17,933 nucleotides of DNA from an uncultured Eubacterium sp. (GTDB lineage Bacteria > Bacillota > Clostridia > Lachnospirales > Lachnospiraceae): positions 1-17,933 of the forward strand of contig CAJTVR010000093.1 of the NCBI GenBank assembly GCA_910580075.1. The letters run 5' to 3'. Below the pieces are notes generated by a model, which made no database searches, was not told the DNA's origin, and worked only from the letters and a program-made list of their open reading frames with translations. Both the position numbers and the translations under genes were made by a program. Below, in pieces: positions 8,695 through 15,070 of the stretch; the stretch's first letter is position 1, and each line of letters begins with the position of its first letter.

Positions 8695-9294
8695 ATGAAT
8701 CAGATTATGGAATGGTGGGGTCCGAAATGGAATGGATTTGAAACAAAACACCCGGAACTTGCAAAATGGGTCTATCAGATTTTCTATTTCTTTGTGTTCA
8801 GTATGGGCGTTACCATTGTACAGTATTTATTTTTTACATTCATGCCAGGCATTTTAGGTGAAAAATTAGCCGGCACTGAATTTATGTGGCCTCAGAAAGA
8901 TTTAAAACTGTTCGGCGTAGAATTTACATGGAGCCTGCTTGGCTACAACGTGCTGCGTGATGCATCCGGCGCAGTCATCATCGGCGGCGGGCTTGGATAT
9001 TTCATCAGTTATGAAACAGGCTCTTTTGTTGCACAGTGCATCAACTTTCCGCTTCAGCGCAACATTACATTTAAAAGCCACGGTAATCCGTTCTATCAGG
9101 CAATGTGGTATTTCATCGCCTGGGTATTAATTTCCTTAATCTGTAACGGATTTAACAACCTGTGGATGCCGATTGCATCTGCATATGTAGCTCCTGCTGT
9201 ATACAACATACTTGTTACCTTTATTACAGGCGGAGTTTCCATGGTCATTTTCTTCTTCGTATTTAAAATTATTTTTCCGGAAGGAGATAAATAA
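8695..9294 (+). CDS. GtrA-like four-helix membrane protein
   Basis: This 199-aa protein has four likely membrane helices at about residues 25-50, 88-115, 133-155 and 165-192. The charged motif NFPLQRNITFKSHGN after helix 2 resembles the NF-x-x-x-R/K-x-W/F-T-F-K signature of GtrA-type proteins, small membrane proteins proposed to flip lipid-linked sugars. The extra-long segment between helices 1 and 2 is less typical, so the assignment is tentative. Translation starts at ATG 8695 after GGGAGGG (8681-8687). It lies 103 nt behind the second GH3 gene, is co-directional and is followed by a strong terminator, so it is the last gene of the glycoside cluster. Its job there is unknown; a role in glycolipid or cell-surface sugar handling would fit. 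Confidence 0.55.
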   Translation: MNQIMEWWGPKWNGFETKHPELAKWVYQIFYFFVFSMGVTIVQYLFFTFMPGILGEKLAGTEFMWPQKDLKLFGVEFTWSLLGYNVLRDASGAVIIGGGLGYFISYETGSFVAQCINFPLQRNITFKSHGNPFYQAMWYFIAWVLISLICNGFNNLWMPIASAYVAPAVYNILVTFITGGVSMVIFFFVFKIIFPEGDK

Positions 9295-9337
9295 CCATTC
9301 CCGCGGTACTGATGCTGAGCCTCTGCCACGATTACGC

Positions 9338-9387
9338 AAAAACCTTCGGATTCCTGACTCTGTATAAGCAGAAATCCGAAGGTTTTT
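9338..9387. terminator. bidirectional rho-independent terminator
   Basis: AAAAACCTTCGGATT (9338-9352) and AATCCGAAGGTTTTT (9373-9387) form a perfect 15-bp stem around a 20-nt loop. The A/T ends supply a U-run in both directions. It sits between the convergent GtrA-like and serpin genes and ends both. Confidence 0.92.
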
Positions 9388-9394
9388 AATTATT

Positions 9395-10627
9395 TTACGG
9401 TTCATCCATAATTCCCATAAACAACGGCGTCTCTGTATCCAGATCCACAATCATATACAAAAAGGACCTGTCAAAATTTACAACAGGCTTACCCGGCGTC
9501 AGAGCTGACCCTGCACTAATCCCGCCAATCGTTGCAGCAGCAGCCTCCGTTCCTTTTTCTGCTACAGAAATGACTGCCTCCTGCAGAACAAAGCTCAGAT
9601 ACAGATTCTCCCCGTCTTTGGATTTGCCAGCCGGTGAAAAATCTGCCTTTCCTGCATCAAAAGCCCTTTTTATTCCAATTTTTTTCAGACTGTCATTCAG
9701 CATCATTCTACAGCGCGTCTCAAACTTCGGCATTGACAGTGTGACTGTCTCTGTCTTCCTTTCTCTGATCAGAGCTTCCAGCTGCCCGTCCTGACAGGAA
9801 GCATACCATTCCCGGATCTTCTGGTCATCTGACGGCTTTACTGCCACAAATGCAAAACTGCTGTCCTTATATGGAAGCACTACGCCTTCCGAAGTCTTAT
9901 CTTTAAAATAGCCGCAATGATAAGCATATGCATGCATCATATCCGCTTTTACCTTTGTACCGTCATCCAGTCTGAAATCTGCTTTTCTCGTAGATTCCGG
10001 CACAAACTGCTGCTCCCAGTCTGCATGAAAATACAGTGCATTCACAAGAGCCAGCCTTGCTCCCCTATTCAGTTTTTTATCCAGAAGTTTCGGAATCAGA
10101 TTATTTGTACGTTCACTGACCCATTTGTTAATCTTGTTTTTAGCAGCATTTGTACTGAGATTAACCTGAAATACATCCGACTCAAGCTGCTGCTGTGCTG
10201 TAGCAAGCCACTTTTTCTGCGGCTCAAACATGTCATCCATCCATGCAGAATTTGCAATAGCAAGCTGTGCGCCTTCCTTCTCCTGCGGCATCAGCTCCAT
10301 AATATTCTTAGAAACCGCCAGCATATCACTGCCCAGCACTTTCTGAAATTCCTTTTTTGTCGTACCCTTAGTCCCGGTTCCTGCCATGCTCAGCATCACA
10401 TATGCAGATACCGGCGACATAACCGGATTTTCCTCAGATAAATACTGCTCCAGCAGCTGATAGGCAAACTGCTGTACCGGCTTCATGTCCTTTTTCGCAT
10501 CCTCTTTTTTATCCTTTGCCCATACAGTACAGCCTCCGTCTGCTGCCTGAAAACCTGTCCCGTATCCTGTCAGCGGTGCCGACGCCATGGCAAGCGCCAG
10601 TACCAGAAGCGCAAATCTTTTTTTCAT
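9395..10627 (-). CDS. secreted serpin (serine/cysteine protease inhibitor)
   Basis: This 410-aa protein begins with a Sec signal peptide (MKKRFALLVLALAMASA; cleavage after ASA is plausible). The mature region is a full-length serpin fold. It has the hallmark strand NALYFHADWEQQF, the shutter-region stretch NPVMSPVSAYVMLSMAGTGT, the SMPKFETR strand and the C-terminal DRSFLYMIVD. The reactive-centre hinge EKGTEAAAAT (357-366) has the small residues needed for loop insertion, so it is inhibitory in type. Counting 17 residues from the hinge Glu puts P1 at Gly373, but the loop is about four residues longer than alpha-1-antitrypsin on the C-terminal side, so the scissile bond is only narrowed to the 370-377 stretch ISAGSALT. 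Such small residues suit elastase-like proteases. ATG 10627 follows AAAAAAGGAGGAG with good spacing. It is co-directional with the upstream sigma/anti-sigma pair. Confidence 0.93.
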   Translation of the reverse strand: MKKRFALLVLALAMASAPLTGYGTGFQAADGGCTVWAKDKKEDAKKDMKPVQQFAYQLLEQYLSEENPVMSPVSAYVMLSMAGTGTKGTTKKEFQKVLGSDMLAVSKNIMELMPQEKEGAQLAIANSAWMDDMFEPQKKWLATAQQQLESDVFQVNLSTNAAKNKINKWVSERTNNLIPKLLDKKLNRGARLALVNALYFHADWEQQFVPESTRKADFRLDDGTKVKADMMHAYAYHCGYFKDKTSEGVVLPYKDSSFAFVAVKPSDDQKIREWYASCQDGQLEALIRERKTETVTLSMPKFETRCRMMLNDSLKKIGIKRAFDAGKADFSPAGKSKDGENLYLSFVLQEAVISVAEKGTEAAAATIGGISAGSALTPGKPVVNFDRSFLYMIVDLDTETPLFMGIMDEP

Positions 10628-10630
10628 CTT

Positions 10631-11132
10631 AGCTCTCCTCCTTTTTTAAACTATGAAACATTGTGTATGATCTCTTGCTTTTTTAACCATGAAATACTGT
10701 CTATCTTTTCTTGCTTTTTTAACTTTGAATGCTGTGTGTCCTCTCTTGTTTTTTTAACTATAGAATGCTGTCTATCTTCTTTTGTCTTTTTAACTTTGAA
10801 ATACTTTCTATCTCTCCTGCCCTTTTTACTTTGAAATACTTTCTATCTCTCCTGCCCTTTTTTACTTTGAAATACTTTCTATCTCTCCCGCCTTTTTTTA
10901 CTTTAAAATACTTTCTATCTTTCCTGCCTTTTTTACTTTGAAATACTTTCTATCTCTCCTGCCTTTTTCACTTTGAAATACTTTCTATCTTCTCCTGCCT
11001 TTTTTACTTTGAGATACTGTCTATCTCTCCTGCCTTTTTTACTTTGAAATACTTTCTATCTCTCCTGCCCTTTTTTACTTTGAAATACTTTCTATCTTCT
11101 CCTGCCTTTTTTACTATGAGATACTGTCTATC
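10631..11132 (-). repeat. array of about 14 direct repeats of 35-36 bp between anti-sigma and serpin genes
   Basis: The whole intergenic stretch is tandem repeats without spacers. On the minus strand the unit reads GATAGAAAGTATTTCAAAGT followed by an A-run and GGCAGGAGA. Units next to the anti-sigma gene (about 10795-11132) are nearly identical; the four next to the serpin are diverged. The first unit overlaps the last codons and stop of the anti-sigma gene (GATAGACAGTATCTCATAG), and one internal unit (about 11009-11043) keeps the same GATAGACAGTATCTC. The last, degenerate unit carries the serpin ribosome site (AAAAAAGGAGGAGAGC). The array therefore seems to have grown by duplication of the short original junction between the two genes. 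Every unit carries an A-run followed by an AGGAG-like motif. It has no gene of its own. Confidence 0.93.
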
Positions 11133-13201
11133 ATTTCTTCCCATTTTCCCTGAATCTGTCCAAAAGAAAGTGACAGTGAATATGCATACGGCCCATCCTC
11201 CCAAACCGCAAGCATATAAATCCCTTCCCTTCCTTTCAGCAAAACTCTCCGCCCATTAATCTGCACTTCTTTTTCTTCATCATACCGGGTATAATCTCCA
11301 GAATTATCCCCGTTTCCTGCTGATTTACGAAATACAGCCTGGTATCCGTTCCCCTGATAAATGATTTCAGCCAGTTCTTTGTTATATGCATAATAAAAAG
11401 TATATTCCGCTTCAAACGGCAGTCTTTGAATATCCGTTACAGGCAGCCCCGTCGTTTCAGACAGTTCCTGTACAGAAGGCAGCTTTTCCCTTGCCAGAAT
11501 ACCTCCGCCTGTTCCTGGCAGCTGTGGAATATCTTCTTCGTGATCCTGATTCTGCTCCGATCCGCTGCCTCCTGCTGTCTGATTTCCTGATGTATTTCCT
11601 CCTGCCGCCTGGTTTCCTGGCTCATTCCCTCCTGATGCCTGGTTTCCCGGTATATTCCCTTCTGCTGTCTGATTTCCTGATGCACTTCCTCCTGTCGTCT
11701 GGTTTCCCGGCTCGCTTCCTCCTGATACCTGGTTTCCCGATGCACTTCCTCCTGATGCCTGGTTTCCCGATGCATTTCCTCCTGATGCCTGGTTTCCTGA
11801 TGCATTTCCTCCTGATACCTGGTTTCCTGATGTATTTCCTCCTGATGTCTGGTTTCCCGATGCATTTCCTCCTGATGGCATCTGGTTTTCTGATACACTT
11901 CCTCCTGACGGCTCGTTTCCCGGTTCATTCCCTCCTGCCGTCTGATTTCCTGTTGTATTTCCTCCTGATGTCTGGTTTCCCGATGCATTTCCTCCTGACG
12001 GCATCTGATTTCCCGATGTGTTTCCTCCTGTCGTCTGGTTTCCCGGTATATTTCCTTCTGATGGCTGATTTCCCGATGTTTCTTCTGACAGCTGATTCCC
12101 TGGCATATTTTCGCCCTCCGGCTGTCCTGCAGGTTTCATTCCTGTCAGAGGCCGATTCCCTGACCCCGTTCCGGCTGCCTGTCCATTTCCCGGTTTCAGT
12201 CCGTCTCCCGGCTGCGCTTCACCGCCTGGACTTGTTACACTTACAGCTGGTTTTTCTATACCGTCACTTGCTGTATTTCCGCCCGCTGCCTCACCGCTTC
12301 CGCCTGATGTTTCACTGCCTGGTTTTCCGCCCGCTGCCTCACCGCTTCCGCCTGATGCCTCACTGCTTCCACTTGCTGTCTCGCTGCCTGGTTCTGTTCC
12401 TTTACCGGGCTGCTTTTCGCTGTCTCCTCCTGTACCTGCCACAATTTCGGCTGGCTTTCCTGTGCCGCTCACTGCTTCCGCCACTCCGCCCGGGCTGCTG
12501 CCTGCTGTAGTTCCGCCTGATACCTCACTATTTCCAGATGCTTCGCCATTTCCACCCGCTGCTCCACAGCCTGGTTTTGTTCCTTCATCGGGCTGCTTTT
12601 CTTCCGCATTCCCTGCCGGCTGATTCCCTCCCATGAACCCGTCCGGACTCTCCGCTCCAGCTGCAGATGGATTTTCTTTTAAATTACCGCCAGATATCTG
12701 GCTCTGCTGATTATTTTGGGCTGCGGCCGGTTCCTCCTGCTTATTTCCGCCAGTCTGCCGGTTATCCTCTGTATTCTCGTCTTCTGCCTGTACTGCACAT
12801 CCATAATCTCCTGAAGGACGGTGCGGTTTATTCTCACCTGAAGCCCCGCTTCCTGGCATACTTTTTCCTGGGAAGTCCGTCGTGCCTCCGTCTGCAGCCT
12901 CATTTCCCGGTATATTTCCAGCTGAAGCCTCATTTCCCGTCTTACTTCCTCCTGAAGGATTCTGCGGCAGGTTTCCGTTGTTCACATAATCCCATGTAAC
13001 AGCTCCAGCTGCAAATACCGCCAGACACGCCGCTGCTGCAAAATACTTTCGGTATTTCATAAAACGCGTCTCCAAAGAAGGCTGCTTCTGGGGAATTTCT
13101 GACTCTCCTTCTGCCTGAACATGATTCAGAATGCGTTCCCTCATCTGGTCTGTAACAGTCACCCTATCCATAATTTCACTGTATGCCTTACGCAAAATCA
13201 T
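11114..13201 (-). CDS. transmembrane anti-sigma-like protein with long Gly/Asn/Gln repeat stalk
   Basis: This 695-aa protein starts 14 nt inside the upstream sigma gene, with GGAGG close before ATG 13201, so the two are translationally coupled. Residues 1-50 are a small charged cytoplasmic part (MDRVTVTDQMRERILNHV) of the kind that binds ECF sigma factors. Residues about 53-71 form one membrane helix. Residues about 77-560 are low complexity: first Gly/Glu/Ser/Ala-rich, then from about 366 to 550 some 18 decapeptides of the pattern GNQxSGGNxS. The C-terminal 120 residues form a compact domain (VQELSETTGLPV, INGRRVLLKGREGIYML, WEDGPYAYSLSLS) resembling DUF4367-type sensor domains of clostridial anti-sigma proteins. 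Topology predicts stalk and sensor outside the cell. The stalk is far longer than in usual relatives. Role as sigma regulator is inferred from position and layout. Confidence 0.8.
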   Translation of the reverse strand: MILRKAYSEIMDRVTVTDQMRERILNHVQAEGESEIPQKQPSLETRFMKYRKYFAAAACLAVFAAGAVTWDYVNNGNLPQNPSGGSKTGNEASAGNIPGNEAADGGTTDFPGKSMPGSGASGENKPHRPSGDYGCAVQAEDENTEDNRQTGGNKQEEPAAAQNNQQSQISGGNLKENPSAAGAESPDGFMGGNQPAGNAEEKQPDEGTKPGCGAAGGNGEASGNSEVSGGTTAGSSPGGVAEAVSGTGKPAEIVAGTGGDSEKQPGKGTEPGSETASGSSEASGGSGEAAGGKPGSETSGGSGEAAGGNTASDGIEKPAVSVTSPGGEAQPGDGLKPGNGQAAGTGSGNRPLTGMKPAGQPEGENMPGNQLSEETSGNQPSEGNIPGNQTTGGNTSGNQMPSGGNASGNQTSGGNTTGNQTAGGNEPGNEPSGGSVSENQMPSGGNASGNQTSGGNTSGNQVSGGNASGNQASGGNASGNQASGGSASGNQVSGGSEPGNQTTGGSASGNQTAEGNIPGNQASGGNEPGNQAAGGNTSGNQTAGGSGSEQNQDHEEDIPQLPGTGGGILAREKLPSVQELSETTGLPVTDIQRLPFEAEYTFYYAYNKELAEIIYQGNGYQAVFRKSAGNGDNSGDYTRYDEEKEVQINGRRVLLKGREGIYMLAVWEDGPYAYSLSLSFGQIQGKWEEMIDSIS
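11555..12106 (-). repeat. in-frame 30-nt tandem repeats encoding the GNQxSGGNxS stalk
   Basis: About 18 copies of a 30-nt unit (two are 33 nt, adding one residue: GNQMPSGGNAS) encode residues about 366-550 of the anti-sigma-like protein. All lengths are multiples of three, so the frame is kept. Near-identical neighbouring copies (for example 11746-11835) show recent expansion or gene conversion. Copy number is expected to vary between strains. Confidence 0.92.
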
Positions 13202-13691
13202 ATTCCTCCTTCAATATTTCCTTCAGCTTTTTCCGCCCCCTGTGCAGGTGAGACCTTACCGTTGCCTCTTTCAAACCCAGTATTTGCGCAATCTGCTGCG
13301 TCGTACAGTCTTCCTGATAAAACAGGTGAATCACCTCACGGTATTTTAACGGCAGTGTTTTTACTGCCTCCCACACAAAAGACAAATCCTCCCGCTGATC
13401 TGCTGCAAAAGAATCATTCAGTTCATCTGCACTGCGTACTTTGTTATATGCAATTCTGTTTTTACTCAGATTTCCTGTAACCCGCATAATCCACGCTTTT
13501 TCGTGCATAGCATTCTCAAATACCGGAGCTGTTTTCAGCACCGTCAGAAGCGTTTCCTGTAAAATTTCTTCCGAATCCAGCATATTGTGCAGATAAGAAT
13601 ATGCCAGCCGCAAAATACTGTTACCATATTCATCCATAATCCGCTCTGCCTGCCGGTTAATCTGCTCCCTGTCTGCAGTCTGAACGTTCAT
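13188..13691 (-). CDS. ECF-type RNA polymerase sigma factor
   Basis: From ATG 13691 the protein has 167 aa, the usual length for an extracytoplasmic-function sigma factor, which directs RNA polymerase to a small regulon. Region 2 covers about residues 15-80 (YGNSILRLAYSYLHNMLDSE, EILQETLLTVLK, KAWIMRVTGNLSKN). Region 4 covers about 105-158, with LPLKYREVIHLFYQED and the helix-turn-helix TTQQIAQILGLKEATVRSHL. The frame stays open upstream to a GTG at 13859, but those 56 residues match nothing in the family, and family members start close to MNVQTADREQ. The ribosome site for 13691 is only fair (AGGAG 11 nt upstream, AGGA nearer). The gene overlaps the anti-sigma-like gene by 14 nt and heads the unit that leads into the serpin. 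Confidence 0.9.
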   Translation of the reverse strand: MNVQTADREQINRQAERIMDEYGNSILRLAYSYLHNMLDSEEILQETLLTVLKTAPVFENAMHEKAWIMRVTGNLSKNRIAYNKVRSADELNDSFAADQREDLSFVWEAVKTLPLKYREVIHLFYQEDCTTQQIAQILGLKEATVRSHLHRGRKKLKEILKEEYDFA

Positions 13692-13959
13692 CTGTTTCCT
13701 ATCTCCTGCATTCTGATTCAGCCGTATCCTCTTTTCTAAGTAAACTGACAGCGTAAAACCGGACATTCCAGAAATAACAGCTTTTAAAATGCAAGCCCCG
13801 CTTCTTCTTTTCTGAATACTGACCGCAGCATCCATAGTCTTAAAACTCATTCCTTTCACAGCTGATAGCAGGATAACAACAAAATTTTGTACCCCCTTAT
13901 CATCTTCTTATGATTACTGCATCCACACAGTCTCCTTCGCCAGCCGTCAGGGCAGGCTC

Positions 13960-13985
13960 TGTACAAAACTGTCCGGACTGTTACA
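13960..13985 (-). promoter_or_regulatory. possible autoregulated ECF promoter of the sigma operon
   Basis: On the minus strand TGTAAC (13980-13985) is followed after 16 nt by TACA (13960-13963). This resembles the AAC-type -35 and short -10 spacing of ECF-dependent promoters (such as TGAAAC-N16-CGTA). ECF genes commonly transcribe themselves. The -10 match is weak, so this is only a candidate. Confidence 0.25.
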
Positions 13986-14113
13986 TTGGTTTCATATAAT
14001 ATACAGATATGAACTGGAAAATGTTGCATTCTTTATAAATATTTTTAATCTATAAAATTCATCCGTATACTTTTCGTCTGATGCTGATGTTTCAAACATT
14101 TTACAATGAACCA

Positions 14114-14178
14114 CCCCGCTGCAAGCAACAGGGTATCCCATCCTGGCTTCTTTTTCCAGATCGCTGCAAGCAGCGGGG
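14114..14178. repeat. compact inverted-plus-direct repeat element
   Basis: CCCCGCTGC (14114-14122) and GCAGCGGGG (14170-14178) are perfect 9-nt inverted arms. CGCTGCAAGCA is also directly repeated at 14117-14127 and 14162-14172, so each end can fold on itself (CGCTGC/GCAGC) or with the other. It looks like an intergenic structured repeat rather than a simple terminator. Confidence 0.5.
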
Positions 14179-14205
14179 AATTAAACCCATGAGGGATTAA
14201 AAACA

Positions 14206-14239
14206 GCCGGCCGATTTTCATTTCAAAATCCGGCCGGCT
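14206..14239 (-). terminator. rho-independent terminator of the 183-aa gene
   Basis: AGCCGGCCGATTTT pairs with AAAATCCGGCCGGCT, with one bulged base and a 6-nt loop. On the minus strand the stem is followed by GTTTTTAA, a proper U-run, and it lies 55 nt past the stop of the minus-strand gene at 14294. Confidence 0.85.
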
Positions 14240-14293
14240 ATATCATCTTTATATTTTTATCTGTATTACTGTCGATCTGACACAATTACCTCA

Positions 14294-14845
14294 TCACACA
14301 GTTTTCTTCTGGCACTCATTTCCCGGATGAATTTTCTTTCCATTTTCCAAGCCAGTCAATAGCAGCTCCAGCGTCTGCGGATTTGTATTTCTGTATTTAA
14401 GATGATAATAAATCTGTCCTATCCCTTTGATCAGGTCATTCTGATCTTCCGCATAATAATTCGCATTTTCATCATAACAGCCTCCTGCCTGTAAAAGCAG
14501 TGTCAGTGCAAATTTCTCATTCACATATATGTATTCCTCATCACAGCCTTTTATAATCTGAAATGGTTTTCTTTTCAGACACCATGATGCAGTATAAGAA
14601 ATAAACTTAATATAATTAACTCTGCTTATATCATGAAAATATTTCAGCCTGGCAATATCCACCAAAATATCTATAAAACAATGCTGAAAGATATCATCGT
14701 TGAAATATACTTTTCCATTCAGATTATTCTCTTCATAAAACCGTTCTGCCAGTCTGTGAATCAGCAGCCCCGCATTGCGTATATATTCATCCGAAAAAGA
14801 ATCATTCAGCTCTTCTTTCAGTTTCTTTACCTTCTTTTCATCCAT
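14294..14845 (-). CDS. unrecognised 183-aa protein downstream of the alarmone synthetase
   Basis: I do not recognise the family. The 183 residues are soluble-looking, mostly helical and rich in aromatic residues. Notable stretches are VKKLKEELNDSFSDEYIRN at the N-terminus, YFNDDIFQHCFIDILVDIAR, the CLKRKPFQIIKGCDEEYIYV centre, and LELLLTGLENGKKIHPGNEC near the end. There is no signal peptide or membrane helix. I chose ATG 14845 because AGAGGA lies six nt upstream; the frame extends to 14935, but that part would be encoded by an inverted-repeat element and has no ribosome site. It lies about 225 nt behind the RelA/SpoT-type gene on the same strand, separated by that element, and has its own terminator. 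It may be a third member of that operon. Confidence 0.65.
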   Translation of the reverse strand: MDEKKVKKLKEELNDSFSDEYIRNAGLLIHRLAERFYEENNLNGKVYFNDDIFQHCFIDILVDIARLKYFHDISRVNYIKFISYTASWCLKRKPFQIIKGCDEEYIYVNEKFALTLLLQAGGCYDENANYYAEDQNDLIKGIGQIYYHLKYRNTNPQTLELLLTGLENGKKIHPGNECQKKTV

Positions 14846-14865
14846 AGTTATTCCTCTGTTCATGT

Positions 14866-14998
14866 ATAGATTATCCGGACCCAGACGCCGGAATACGCTT
14901 GAAAAATAGCTGCCGGACAGACACATAAAATACATCGGTAACAGTCAGGCGGAACAAAAAAGGAAAAAGTTTCTCTGCCTGGCGTCCGGTTAATCTAT
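14866..14998. repeat. 133-bp element bounded by about 20-bp inverted repeats
   Basis: The left end (ATAGATTA, T, CCGGAC, CCAGAC; 14866-14886) is the inverse of the right end (GCCTGG, C, GTCCGG, T, TAATCTAT; 14977-14998). There is one mismatch, one bulge and one G-U pair. The minus-strand RNA would form a 20-bp stem that ends about 10 nt before the ribosome site of the 183-aa gene. It could be a cis-acting RNA leader or a small inverted-repeat mobile element. No open frame of note lies inside. Confidence 0.6.
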
Positions 14999-15070
14999 GT
15001 TAAACATTTTCAGCAGTCAGGGCATCTCTTTTCCGTTCCTGCCCGCAATAAGTTCTCTGCTATTTATATT

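Larger units (their letters stand above)
13692..14293. other. intergenic region upstream of the sigma operon
   Basis: This 600-bp stretch has no convincing gene, apart from the doubtful in-frame upstream extension of the sigma gene (13692-13859). It holds a possible ECF promoter (13960-13985), a GTCCGGAC palindrome (13971-13978), an inverted/direct repeat element (14114-14178) and the terminator of the 183-aa gene (14206-14239). Confidence 0.5.

Noticed and set aside
10631..11132. CRISPR array
   Set aside because: Units are contiguous at 35-36 bp with no unique spacers, no inverted symmetry and no cas genes.
10729..11259. Short hydrophobic or basic frames within the 35-bp array (for example 10729-10941 plus, 11004-11204 minus)
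   Set aside because: They arise from repeat periodicity; unit length alternates between 35 and 36, so no frame is preserved.
11495..11515. LPGTG motif as a sortase anchor in the anti-sigma-like protein
   Set aside because: It is internal, followed by about 130 residues of folded domain, with no hydrophobic helix and positive tail after it.
11437..11988. Second minus-strand frame rich in RHQEE repeats
   Set aside because: An out-of-frame reading of the same 30-nt repeats inside the anti-sigma-like gene.
11386..12510. Long open frame on the plus strand opposite the anti-sigma stalk (374 codons, Leu/Phe/Pro-rich)
   Set aside because: It is the shadow of in-frame 30-nt repeats read on the other strand; no ribosome site, and the minus-strand protein has coherent domains at both ends.
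13692..13859. N-terminal extension of the sigma factor from GTG 13859
   Set aside because: The 56 extra residues do not fit the ECF family, and no proper ribosome site precedes that GTG; ATG 13691 gives the usual length.
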